Part shown: in pieces, positions 18,796-26,426 of the stretch
Numbering within the stretch: the stretch's first letter is position 1
Layout of the letters: every line of letters begins with the position of its first letter
Assembly: GCA_944393715.1 (NCBI GenBank)
Contig: CALYBB010000017.1
Coordinates: 1 to 50,044 of the forward strand
DNA: 50,044 nt
Reading direction: 5' to 3'
Source: an uncultured Alphaproteobacteria bacterium
GTDB lineage: Bacteria > Pseudomonadota > Alphaproteobacteria > RF32 > CAG-239
Made by a program: the position numbers and the translations under genes
The notes under the pieces: model-generated
What the model was told of the DNA's origin: nothing
The model's database searches: none
The model's input: only the letters and a program-made list of their open reading frames with translations

Positions 18796-19921
18796 CCTTA
18801 TTCTCCGCATGAACATTTTTTCTGGTCAAAGCCAACAGCATCCCGACACCGATCGCTGCCCCCACCAGCGACGATCCCCCGTAAGAAACCAGCGGCAGCG
18901 CCATACCTTTTGTCGGTCCCAGCTGCAAAGTTGAGGCCATATTAACAAATGCCTGCAATCCAAAACTTGCCGCCAAACCGCACACCGACAACACAATAAA
19001 CATATTATCTTCCTTGCCTGACAACCACATTGAGCGCACCACGATCACACCGTTAGCCGCAATAATCAACAAACAAAACAACATCCCATATTCTTCCGCC
19101 GCCACCGGAAAAATAAAATCGGTATGTGCATCGGGAATATGCCACTTAACCACACCCTCGCCAACTCCAACGCCGAACAAACCACCGTTTTTAAAAGCCT
19201 CCAACGACCTTTTCACCTGATATGAAGGCTCGCCACCAAACATTCCGGCCAACATCTGCTCCACTCTGATCTGCACATGCGGCAGCGCCAAATACGCCAA
19301 AGCAAAAACAATCGCTAAAAATCCGGCAATAATCATCAACCGTTTCATTGGCAATCCTGCCAAAAACAACTGCGCAAACCAAATAACCGCCACAACCGCC
19401 GTCATGCCATAATCCGGCTGCTTAAACAACATCAACGCCGTTATACCGAACAAAGCCGTACTGATGCATATCCCCGGAAAATTTTTATAACGCCGCCTCA
19501 TTTCAAACAACCACGCCGTAACCACAATAAACGTCGGTTTCAAAAACTCAGAAGGCTGAATCTGAAAACCTATATCAACCCACCGGCGCGCACCTTTAAT
19601 CTCAACACCGAATAACAATGCCGTCAAAACCAAAAATACCGCACCGACATATCCCAAAATAGCCAACCTGCGAATCCACTTTAAACTCAGCATCGAAAAA
19701 AACAACATAACACCGCCGGCTAAACAAGCATAAAAAGCATGGCGATAAACAAAATGATATGTCGCTACATCAATTTTCCGCGCTACTGCCGGCGATGCCG
19801 AAAGGCTCAACACCAAACCGCAGCCCAACAAAAAAATCGCTGAGGCCAACAGCCATTTATCAACGGTCCACCACCAATTAGCAATCATATTTTTACTGCT
19901 GCGGGAAAAAGATAATGGCAT
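18782..19921 (-). CDS. ftsW: FtsW, SEDS peptidoglycan glycosyltransferase
   Basis: 379 residues from the ATG at 19921 (MPLSFSRSSK), chosen because GGGAG lies 6 bases upstream. An earlier ATG in frame would overlap mraY by about 44 bases. Ten membrane helices are apparent. SEDS signatures include KGARRWVDIGFQIQPSEFLKP, KQPDYGMT, the AEEYG segment and the C-terminal PLVSYGGSS. FtsW polymerises lipid II at the septum with FtsI. It follows mraY after 10 bases; murD, normally in between, is absent. Confidence 0.95.
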   Translation of the reverse strand: MPLSFSRSSKNMIANWWWTVDKWLLASAIFLLGCGLVLSLSASPAVARKIDVATYHFVYRHAFYACLAGGVMLFFSMLSLKWIRRLAILGYVGAVFLVLTALLFGVEIKGARRWVDIGFQIQPSEFLKPTFIVVTAWLFEMRRRYKNFPGICISTALFGITALMLFKQPDYGMTAVVAVIWFAQLFLAGLPMKRLMIIAGFLAIVFALAYLALPHVQIRVEQMLAGMFGGEPSYQVKRSLEAFKNGGLFGVGVGEGVVKWHIPDAHTDFIFPVAAEEYGMLFCLLIIAANGVIVVRSMWLSGKEDNMFIVLSVCGLAASFGLQAFVNMASTLQLGPTKGMALPLVSYGGSSLVGAAIGVGMLLALTRKNVHAENKDDEG

Positions 19922-19931
19922 CTCCTGCTCC

Positions 19932-21008
19932 CTAACGATTGATAAACGAAGCCAAAGCCAAAACCGCCAAGGCAATTCCTATAATCCAAAACCGAAAGAC
20001 AACCTTTGTTTCGGGCCACCCCAGTTGTTCAAAATGGTGATGTATCGGCGCCATCTTAAAAAACCTTTTGCCGCCGCTCATCTTAAACCAGCCGACTTGT
20101 ATCATCACCGATACCGATTCCATCACAAACACACCGCCGGCAACAACCAACAAAATTTCTTGTTTCAGCATCACGGCAACCAGCCCCAAAAAAGCCCCTA
20201 ATGCCAGCGATCCGGTATCCCCCATAAAAACCGCAGCCGGTTTGGCATTAAACCACAAAAAGCCGAGACATCCGCCGATAACGGCCGCACACATCACCGC
20301 GACCTCTACCGCCTGCGGAATTTCCGGCACATAATATTGCAATGCCAAAAGCGTCCCCGACAAATAAGCCGCAATCATAAATACCGTAAAAGCCGCCGAC
20401 AACAAACCGGCAGCCAGTCCATCCAATCCGTCGCTTAAATTCACACCGTTTGAGGCGCCTGTTATCACAATCATCGCAAACGGCACATACCACCATCCCA
20501 AATCAAATGACCACCCTGTAGTATACGGCAAATTAAGCGCAAAACGAAACTCATCTGGCGTCTCGCAACTTATCAGCAATATTGCTGCCAAAGCCGTCGC
20601 AAACTGCAACACCAACTTCATTTTAGCGGTCATTGCCGCAGAGGTCTGTCGAGTCACCTTCAAATAATCATCGGCAAATCCGACCCCGCAGAAGATAACC
20701 AAAACAGCAATCCCCGTCCAAACAAAATGCGCGGACAAATCACAAAACAGCAACATCGCCGCAATCGCCGCACCAAGGATCAAGAATCCGCCCATCGTCG
20801 GCGTCCCTTTTTTTGTCAAAAGATGCGACTGCGGACCATCCTCACGAATAGGCTGCCCTTTAAGCTGATGATGATGCAACAACGCGACCACCCTTCCGCC
20901 ACAAATCAACGATAAAATCAAAGCCGCAAAAAAAGCGCCCAGACAACGAACTATCGGATCCGTCGCTCCCTCAAAAAATTTCCAAATATCCGCAAGGTAA
21001 ACCAGCAT
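19932..21008 (-). CDS. mraY: Phospho-MurNAc-pentapeptide transferase MraY
   Basis: 358 residues with about ten membrane helices. Family motifs are present: FADDYLKV with the catalytic Asp pair, NLSDGLDGLAAG, FMGDTGSLALG and APIHHHFE. MraY transfers phospho-MurNAc-pentapeptide from UDP to undecaprenyl phosphate, giving lipid I. GAGG lies 8 bases before the ATG. It is the first gene of the visible dcw cluster: upstream comes a repeat block, not murE/murF, so the cluster has been cut here. Confidence 0.96.
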   Translation of the reverse strand: MLVYLADIWKFFEGATDPIVRCLGAFFAALILSLICGGRVVALLHHHQLKGQPIREDGPQSHLLTKKGTPTMGGFLILGAAIAAMLLFCDLSAHFVWTGIAVLVIFCGVGFADDYLKVTRQTSAAMTAKMKLVLQFATALAAILLISCETPDEFRFALNLPYTTGWSFDLGWWYVPFAMIVITGASNGVNLSDGLDGLAAGLLSAAFTVFMIAAYLSGTLLALQYYVPEIPQAVEVAVMCAAVIGGCLGFLWFNAKPAAVFMGDTGSLALGAFLGLVAVMLKQEILLVVAGGVFVMESVSVMIQVGWFKMSGGKRFFKMAPIHHHFEQLGWPETKVVFRFWIIGIALAVLALASFINR

Positions 21009-21143
21009 CTTTCAAACCTCAGTCAACAATCAAGATTCTCACTACCAAAATCTAGCAAACAAATCTAAACAAATACTAAAGATGTTCATAAAAATCAGAA
21101 AGGAACAAATCTTTCCCCTCTCAACTATCCTTCCGCCTTTCCC

Positions 21144-21560
21144 GTCATTCTGAGGAGCATTTCTTTTCCCGTCATTCTGATCTTTTCTTTTTCTGTCATT
21201 CTGAGGAGCATTTCTTTTTCTGTCATTCTGAGGGACGAAAGTCCCGAAGAATCTAAGAGATCCTTCGCTCCGCTCAGGATGACAAGAAAAGGGTGCTCAG
21301 GATGACAGTAAAGGGGGGATAGGATGACAAGAAAAAAAAGGATGACAGGATTTTGTCATTCTGAGGAGCGTTTCTTTTCCCGTCATTCTGAGGGACGTTT
21401 CTTTTCCCGTCATTCTGAGGGACGTTTCTTTTCTTGTCATTCTGAGGAGCGTTTCTTTTCTTGTCATTCTGAGGAGTGTCTCTTTTTCTGTCATTCTGAG
21501 GAGCAATTGCGACGAAGAATCTAAGAGATCCTTCGCTCCGCTCAGGATGACGGTAAAGGG
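21144..21560. repeat. 27-bp tandem array with inverted REP-like units
   Basis: The core GTCATTCTGAGGAGC recurs at 21144, 21171, 21195, 21222, 21355, 21382, 21409, 21436, 21463 and 21490. Within 21355-21490 the period is exactly 27 bases, and the 12-base spacers (CGTTTCTTTTCC-like) are nearly identical. The array ends twice in a complementary arm (CTTCGCTCCGCTCAGGATGAC near 21263-21283 and 21529-21551), so single units can fold into hairpins of GTCATTCTGAG with CTCAGGATGAC. This repeat type is scattered through many bacterial genomes and often gives spurious ORFs with PERSEGSL. Confidence 0.85.
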
Positions 21561-21615
21561 TGCTCAGGATGACTGTAAAAGGGGATAGGATGACGGTAAA
21601 AAGAATGTCATGCCG

Positions 21616-21639
21616 CCTTGCCAAGCATTCTTGGCAAGG
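21616..21639. repeat. Perfect palindrome CCTTGCCAAG / CTTGGCAAGG
   Basis: A 10-bp perfect inverted repeat with a 4-base loop (CATT). It lies just beyond the 27-bp array and resembles an extragenic palindromic element rather than a terminator, since no T run follows on either side. Confidence 0.6.
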
Positions 21640-21682
21640 CTCAGGCATCTTCAAATTATTATAAACAGTAGAAGACCCCTTA

Positions 21683-21708
21683 GCCTCGGGAAGAATGTTT
21701 CCCGAGGC
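21683..21708. repeat. Palindrome GCCTCGGGAA / TTCCCGAGGC, with partial copy downstream
   Basis: Ten complementary bases flank a short loop. A half copy, CTTCCCGAGGCAGGGG, follows at about 21737-21752. The half-site repetition suggests a small palindromic repeat family different from the 27-bp array. Confidence 0.6.
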
Positions 21709-21884
21709 GGGGTGACATTTTTAAATGACAAGAATACTTCCCGAGGCAGGGGACAAATTCAAATAGGATGAATGCTTAGCCAAAGGCGGGGAGGGGAACA
21801 GTCTTTTTTATCCCTCATTTTATTCAATAGAAAGACAAAAAGAAACTCAAAACAGCTTCAAGATTTTCCGCTATCACCGATTCC

Positions 21885-22202
21885 TTAAATATTCATCTGC
21901 ATAATTGAATTATACGCCCTAATCGCCGTATCCCGCACCGCGACGACCGTTTCCAAAGCCTGCTCTGCATTGGCAATAGCCAAAACGACGTCTTGAATAT
22001 CGGCTTTGCCGACAATACCGTTGACTGTGGTTATCTCCGCCTGCTTCTGTGCATCAGCCGCCTCTTCGACCACATCCTGCAAAACCTGACCAAAACTGGC
22101 CTCGGTCTTAGATGCTGCTTCAGGCTGAGCAGCCGCACCACCATTAATCCGGCTCAACGCCGCCTGATATGCATTCAAAGCATTTGCAACACTATTAACC
22201 AC
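21885..22202 (-). CDS. fliE: Flagellar hook-basal body protein FliE
   Basis: 105 residues. The C-terminal half (DIQDVVLAIANAEQALETVVAVRD...AYNSIMQMNI) is the conserved FliE domain ending in a hydrophobic MNI-type terminus. FliE links the MS ring to the proximal rod and is exported by the FliQ/FliR/FlhB machinery. It is the third gene of flgB-flgC-fliE, 14 bases after flgC. Confidence 0.93.
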   Translation of the reverse strand: MVNSVANALNAYQAALSRINGGAAAQPEAASKTEASFGQVLQDVVEEAADAQKQAEITTVNGIVGKADIQDVVLAIANAEQALETVVAVRDTAIRAYNSIMQMNI

Positions 22203-22216
22203 TTTTTATTCCCCTT

Positions 22217-22630
22217 TTACTTCAAAACATCCAAAACACTAGAACTCATCTCGCGCGCAGTTTTCAGCATATTCAAATTAGCATCATATACTCTTTGCGC
22301 CTCTTTCATGTCCATCATCTCAATCAGAGGATTAACATTTGGCAGCGACACATATCCCTGAGCATCAGCCGCCGGATGATTCGGCTCATACTTTTTCTCA
22401 AACGGCGACATGTCTTTCACGATTTTATCGACCCGCACTTTTTGCGCACCGGTATCTTTATCAACATAATTTTCAAAACTGACCACCTGTCGGCGATACG
22501 GCTCCCCCCCTGGTTCCGCCGATATTGAATCAACATTAGCCATATTCTGTGATATCACTTTAAGCCTTTCGGCCTGAGCCTTCATTCCCGAAGCGGCAAT
22601 ATCCGCGCTTATTGACAAATCACCAGCCAT
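22217..22630 (-). CDS. flgC: Flagellar proximal rod protein FlgC
   Basis: 137 residues. The N-terminus carries the rod/hook family motif (SGMKAQAERLKVISQNMANVDS, about 13-34), and the C-terminus has the matching helix (MMDMKEAQRVYDANLNMLKT). FlgC forms part of the proximal rod. It is 4 bases downstream of flgB and 14 bases upstream of fliE. Confidence 0.95.
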   Translation of the reverse strand: MAGDLSISADIAASGMKAQAERLKVISQNMANVDSISAEPGGEPYRRQVVSFENYVDKDTGAQKVRVDKIVKDMSPFEKKYEPNHPAADAQGYVSLPNVNPLIEMMDMKEAQRVYDANLNMLKTAREMSSSVLDVLK

Positions 22631-22634
22631 CTAA

Positions 22635-23060
22635 TCACCCCGTAATTTTCGTTGTTGCCGTCGAGATCATATTCTTATAGGCATTATAAATCGTTACCAT
22701 CCTGTTGTATTCAGAGCTGGCCTTGCTGGCCTCGTTCATCTGATCTTCCAAAATCACACCGTTGCCATCAATCGTCAAGGCATCTTTGGTTTGTGGCGTA
22801 TAGACTTCAAACCCTCTGGCATCGCGTTTTTCCGCCTCAGACTTTAACTCAGAAAAATGCTTGGCATTCGTCACCCTCAGCGGCAAACTCACTCGATTCT
22901 CTTCCAGATTACCCAAAAACGACGGCTTAGCCACATCCTTAGGCAGATAATTCGGCGTCGCCGCATTGGCAATATTCTCAGCCAAGACCTTCTGCCTCGC
23001 TGACAAATAACGCATATTTTGGTGCGCCAAATTAAAAACCGTAAGATTTTTCAAATCCAT
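22635..23060 (-). CDS. flgB: Flagellar proximal rod protein FlgB
   Basis: 141 residues from the ATG at 23060 (MDLKNLTVF), preferred over an ATG six codons earlier because GGGGA lies 7 bases upstream. It has the rod motif RQKVLAENIANAATPNYLPKD near residues 22-42 and the C-terminal helix SSEYNRMVTIYNAYKNMI. It is the first gene of the operon, driven by the sigma-54 promoter at 23110-23125. Confidence 0.95.
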   Translation of the reverse strand: MDLKNLTVFNLAHQNMRYLSARQKVLAENIANAATPNYLPKDVAKPSFLGNLEENRVSLPLRVTNAKHFSELKSEAEKRDARGFEVYTPQTKDALTIDGNGVILEDQMNEASKASSEYNRMVTIYNAYKNMISTATTKITG

Positions 23061-23109
23061 AATCGATTCCCCAATCAATCAAATTTGGGCTTCCCCTTAC
23101 CCAAAGACA

Positions 23110-23125
23110 TGCAATTTTTGTGCCA
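23110..23125 (-). promoter_or_regulatory. Sigma-54 promoter of flgB-flgC-fliE
   Basis: The minus strand reads TGGCAC, then AAAAA, then TTGCA, an exact match to the -24/-12 consensus TGGCAC-N5-TTGCW. The expected start is near 23098, about 38 bases before the flgB ATG. Sigma-54 control of basal-body genes is known in Caulobacter and relatives. I did not identify an activator-binding site. Confidence 0.85.
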
Positions 23126-23195
23126 AACAAAAACCTTGTCAAAACCCGCAACAAATCTTATTATTTTTTAAACCAGTCGATTAACGGAGCCTTCC

Positions 23196-23516
23196 ATGTC
23201 TGTTTCGGATAATAGCACATCCGCCTCCAAAAACAACGCCGCATCGTCTTTTTCCACAAGCGAAAGTGACTATGCCGTGGCTCTCGGTTATGACAGCGCC
23301 CAAAACAATGCGCCTGTCGTTTTGGCCAAAGGCGGCGGCGACATTGCCTCACGCATCATTGCTCTAGCCGAAGAAAACGGCATCGAAATCCGCCAAGATG
23401 CCGACCTGCTACAAATCTTAAAAGCCGTAGACATCAATCAGGAGATTCCCGTTGAAGCTTTCGCGGCCGTCGCCGAGATTCTTTCTTATATCTATCGGCA
23501 AAACGCCCAGACTTAG
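23196..23516 (+). CDS. Stand-alone FlhB C-terminal-like protein (FlhX type)
   Basis: 106 residues. After a Ser/Asn-rich N-terminus of about 28 residues, YAVALGYDSAQNNAPVVLAKGGGDIASRIIALAEENGIEI onward aligns with the cytoplasmic tail of FlhB (compare YAVALEYD in flhB at 8405-9478). The NPTH autocleavage site and all membrane helices are missing. Such proteins can replace the cleaved FlhB tail in export in other bacteria. It is transcribed divergently from flgB, and its stop codon overlaps that of rsmB. Confidence 0.85.
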   Translation: MSVSDNSTSASKNNAASSFSTSESDYAVALGYDSAQNNAPVVLAKGGGDIASRIIALAEENGIEIRQDADLLQILKAVDINQEIPVEAFAAVAEILSYIYRQNAQT

Positions 23517-24727
23517 AATTTCTTTTCCAAAACACAAACAAAAAAACCATCGGTTCCGGTTGTCAAAGGCGACATCCGAAGGTACTTTTCATCCGCCGCC
23601 GGATAAGAAGTCGCAATTTTTTGTTCCCACAATTCTTTGATATTCAGCGGAACAAAAGCTGCGTTTCGCTGACAAAAAGCCTCTATTATACCCTCGTTTT
23701 CTTCTCTCAAAACCGAACATGTCATATAGACGATTCTCCCGCCGGTCTTTGTCTTGACGGCAGCAATATCCAAAAGCTCGGCCTGCGTTTTTTTCAAGCT
23801 TTCAAGACGCTGCTTCGTCAACCTGAATTTAGCATCCGGCGCCCGCCGCCAAGTGCCGCTTCCCGAACACGGTGCATCCAAAATAAACCGGTCAAAATCC
23901 TTATCCGAATCAGCAATAATATCCGTCAACTCAATATTTTTAACCTTAAGCCGCGCCAACCGTGGCTTAATAGCTTCCAGCCTTTTGGCATCAATATCAT
24001 AGGCCAGAATGTGTCCCTTATTATGCAAAATATCGCTCAAAGCCAAAGCTTTTCCACCTGCACCGCAGCAATAATCAATAATTTTATGTTCCGACCGGAC
24101 ATCCGCCAACAATACCGCCACCTGACAGGCCTCGTCCTGAACTTCCATCAATCCATCCTGCCAAGCCATACAGTTATTAAGCACCAAACGTCCGCCTATT
24201 TTAAGACACTGGGGCGCATACCCTCCTTCAACCGCTTCAATTCCCTCCGCCGCCAGTTTATACTTAAGTTCGCGGCTGCTGATACCATGCGCCCGCACAT
24301 CAATGGTTGCCTGTTGATTCAAAGCTTTGCAAAAACCCAAATCCTTAATCTTGGCAAATAACCACTCCGGACATTCTGCCTCAACATAATCCGGATACGG
24401 CTCCTCATTTTCTTTTGCCAGCCATTGCTTTTCTTCTCCACTCAGCGGCGCCATGCCGTAAGCAGCGCCGTCAAACACTTCCGCCAGCCTGTCGCGCGCC
24501 GCATAAAGCAAAATTTTGCGCGCATCCGCGCTGCCGGCATCAAACGTCAGTTTCATCCTGTTGCGAATAACCTGCCAAACCCAATCAACAACAAACCGCC
24601 TGTCTTTGGCGCCGATATACTTGCGCCCCCTCATATAATCATTAATGATTTTGTCCGCCGGCTGCCGATCTTTAAAAACTTCGATCAATATTTCCCATAC
24701 GGCCTGATAACGCGCTCCGTTTTTCAT
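23513..24727 (-). CDS. rsmB: RsmB/NOP2-family RNA (cytosine-5) methyltransferase
   Basis: 404 residues from the ATG at 24727, chosen because GGAGG lies 7 bases upstream. An N-terminal NusB-like helical part precedes the methyltransferase domain. The SAM site is IIDYCCGAGGKALAL, the first catalytic region is DAPCSGSGTWRRAPD, and the second is MTCSVLREENE, whose Cys attacks C6 of cytosine. The likely target is 16S rRNA C967-type methylation, though NOP2-family specificity cannot be fixed by eye. It is the last gene of a run ppx-ppx-rlmE-rsmB. Confidence 0.87.
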   Translation of the reverse strand: MKNGARYQAVWEILIEVFKDRQPADKIINDYMRGRKYIGAKDRRFVVDWVWQVIRNRMKLTFDAGSADARKILLYAARDRLAEVFDGAAYGMAPLSGEEKQWLAKENEEPYPDYVEAECPEWLFAKIKDLGFCKALNQQATIDVRAHGISSRELKYKLAAEGIEAVEGGYAPQCLKIGGRLVLNNCMAWQDGLMEVQDEACQVAVLLADVRSEHKIIDYCCGAGGKALALSDILHNKGHILAYDIDAKRLEAIKPRLARLKVKNIELTDIIADSDKDFDRFILDAPCSGSGTWRRAPDAKFRLTKQRLESLKKTQAELLDIAAVKTKTGGRIVYMTCSVLREENEGIIEAFCQRNAAFVPLNIKELWEQKIATSYPAADEKYLRMSPLTTGTDGFFVCVLEKKF

Positions 24728-24775
24728 AATTTTTCCTCCGCCGGCGATACTCCACAATTTTTATCCCCCAAAAAG

Positions 24776-25483
24776 TCAAGCTTGGCTTTTCTTATACCCC
24801 AAAGCAACCAAATATGTTTCCGGCGATTCCTTCCGGCTGGCCGCCGGCTTAAAATGTCCGACTTTGGCAAAATTACGCTTAACATCAGCCAAAAGCCCGC
24901 CCTCGGCACCACCTTGAAACACCTTGGCTATAAAGATACCTCCTTCAGCCAAAACCTCTTTGGCAAATTGATAGGCCGCTTCCACCAGCGCAATGGTACG
25001 CAAATGATCCGTCTGCTGGTGTCCCGTCGTATTGGCTGCCATATCACTCATCACAATATCAGCCTCGCCGTTAAGCAATTTTTTCAATTTATCCGGCGCA
25101 TCTTCGGATGTAAAATCCTGACAAATCAATTCTGCTCCGGAAATAGCTTCGGTCTCCAAAATATCAATGCCCACTATCTTGCCGCTGCCCTTGTTGCGCG
25201 CTGCCGCCACCTGTGTCCAGCCCCCTGGCGCACATCCCAGATCAACAATCACTTTTCCCTTACCCAAAAAATGATATTTTTCATCCAACTGTATGAGCTT
25301 AAACGCGGCCCTTGAACGATACCCCTGTCGTTTGGCCTCCGCCACATAAGGATCGTTCAATTGTCTGATAAGCCACTGATTTGACGATTTCTTTTTATAT
25401 TTTCCATTCCTGAGCTTAACCGTCAGATCATGCCTGCCACCGATAACATTGGCTGCCTTAACGGATTTTCCCGTGTTTCTCAT
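24776..25483 (-). CDS. rlmE: 23S rRNA 2'-O-ribose methyltransferase RlmE (FtsJ)
   Basis: 235 residues from the ATG at 25483 (MRNTGKS); a TTG six codons earlier is possible. A basic N-terminal extension precedes the RrmJ fold. The SAM motif is DLGCAPGGWTQVA, and the K-D-K-E catalytic set can be followed through RSRAAFKL, MSDMAANTTG, AKVFQGG and ESPETYLVA. It methylates U2552 of 23S rRNA in the A-site. It overlaps the upstream Ppx gene by 26 bases and is followed by rsmB, so two rRNA methylases are made together. Confidence 0.93.
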   Translation of the reverse strand: MRNTGKSVKAANVIGGRHDLTVKLRNGKYKKKSSNQWLIRQLNDPYVAEAKRQGYRSRAAFKLIQLDEKYHFLGKGKVIVDLGCAPGGWTQVAAARNKGSGKIVGIDILETEAISGAELICQDFTSEDAPDKLKKLLNGEADIVMSDMAANTTGHQQTDHLRTIALVEAAYQFAKEVLAEGGIFIAKVFQGGAEGGLLADVKRNFAKVGHFKPAASRKESPETYLVALGYKKSQA

Positions 25484-26426
25484 TTTTTGTATCCCGTGCA
25501 ATCAATTCCGCCACAATGCCGTCTTTGGCACTTTTAAGCGATGCTGTCAGCTCTTTAATGCCAAGCCTTTCATAAATCCTACGAAAAATAACGCAGGCAG
25601 CAATAAAAATATAAGAACGTTTATCACCGATATAAGGATTATTGGCCAATTCTTTACGCTTAGCTCGCAAAAGCTCGCAAATTGCCGCATCCATTTCCGT
25701 TCGCATCATCTTCAAACCATCAGCGCGCTCACGATTATAATCTCCAAAGCCTCTAATCATCGACACCAACCTAAGCGGCGTCGACGATGTTGCTACAAAG
25801 CAAACATCCCTATGCTTTGCCAAATCGGCCTTTGCCAAAAAATCATCCATATACCGGTCAACTTCCGACCGCAGCTTATTTCCGGCCTCCTCAGAATACT
25901 CAACCAAATTAAATGCTTCAGAGGCATTACGCGCTCCCCACGGAATAGAAATGCTGCAGATAATATCCGGTACGGCGGTATTTGTTGCTAAAGTTACTTC
26001 TGTCGAGCCACCGCCCAAATCATAAACGACAACATATTTGCTCTTTCCTTTGACGTGTTCTGCAGCACCTTTAAGATTAAGCAGAGCCTCTTCAAGCCCG
26101 TCAATAATTTCCAGTCGAATATGCGATTCATCATAAATTTTTTTAACAAAATCACCACCGTTAAGCGCCATCCGGCAAGCAGCCGTCGCAACAGCGCGCA
26201 AATTGTGCGGCTCAACGCCGTACTTATCCAAAAGCTGCCGACATTCAAAAAAGCACTGCAATCCGCGCTCAAAAGCTTCCGGCATAATTTTATTTTCTTT
26301 ATACATTCCTTCAGCTAACCGTGTCGGATAATTTTTTAAACACAGGGCATTACCCTTTTCATCACAAATCAAAAGTTTGCATGAATTAGAGCCCATGTCT
26401 ATTCCGGCATAGTTTCTACTGATCAT
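25458..26426 (-). CDS. Ppx/GppA-family phosphatase, second tandem copy
   Basis: 322 residues from the ATG at 26426, picked because GAGG lies 7 bases upstream and it overlaps the preceding gene by 11 bases. Motifs of the ASKHA fold are YAGIDMGSNSCKLLI, AVATAACRMA and VVYDLGGGSTEVTLA. The family hydrolyses polyphosphate or pppGpp. The short length lacks the C-terminal HD-like domain of E. coli Ppx, as in GppA-like minimal forms. It is paralogous to the gene just upstream; the two share order of motifs but differ widely in sequence, so the duplication is old. Confidence 0.85.
   Translation of the reverse strand: MISRNYAGIDMGSNSCKLLICDEKGNALCLKNYPTRLAEGMYKENKIMPEAFERGLQCFFECRQLLDKYGVEPHNLRAVATAACRMALNGGDFVKKIYDESHIRLEIIDGLEEALLNLKGAAEHVKGKSKYVVVYDLGGGSTEVTLATNTAVPDIICSISIPWGARNASEAFNLVEYSEEAGNKLRSEVDRYMDDFLAKADLAKHRDVCFVATSSTPLRLVSMIRGFGDYNRERADGLKMMRTEMDAAICELLRAKRKELANNPYIGDKRSYIFIAACVIFRRIYERLGIKELTASLKSAKDGIVAELIARDTKNEKHGKIR

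Larger units (their letters stand above)
21009..21884. other. Long intergenic region made of repeats, no credible gene
   Basis: This 876-base gap between mraY and fliE contains the 27-bp repeat array and palindromes listed separately. Open frames here only reflect the repeat, for example peptides with PERSEGSL or repeated PQNDKKRN. A promoter for mraY must lie near 21010-21110, but I see no clear boxes. Confidence 0.8.

Noticed and set aside
21355..21505. 27-bp periodic repeats as a CRISPR array
   Set aside because: The segments between cores are nearly identical and only about 12 bases long, so there are no unique spacers; no cas genes are nearby.
21274..21654. Open frame of 126 codons (with further overlapping frames) in the 27-bp repeat region
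   Set aside because: The peptide is just the translated repeat (PERSEGSL, PQNDKKRN); no ribosome site and no conserved domain.
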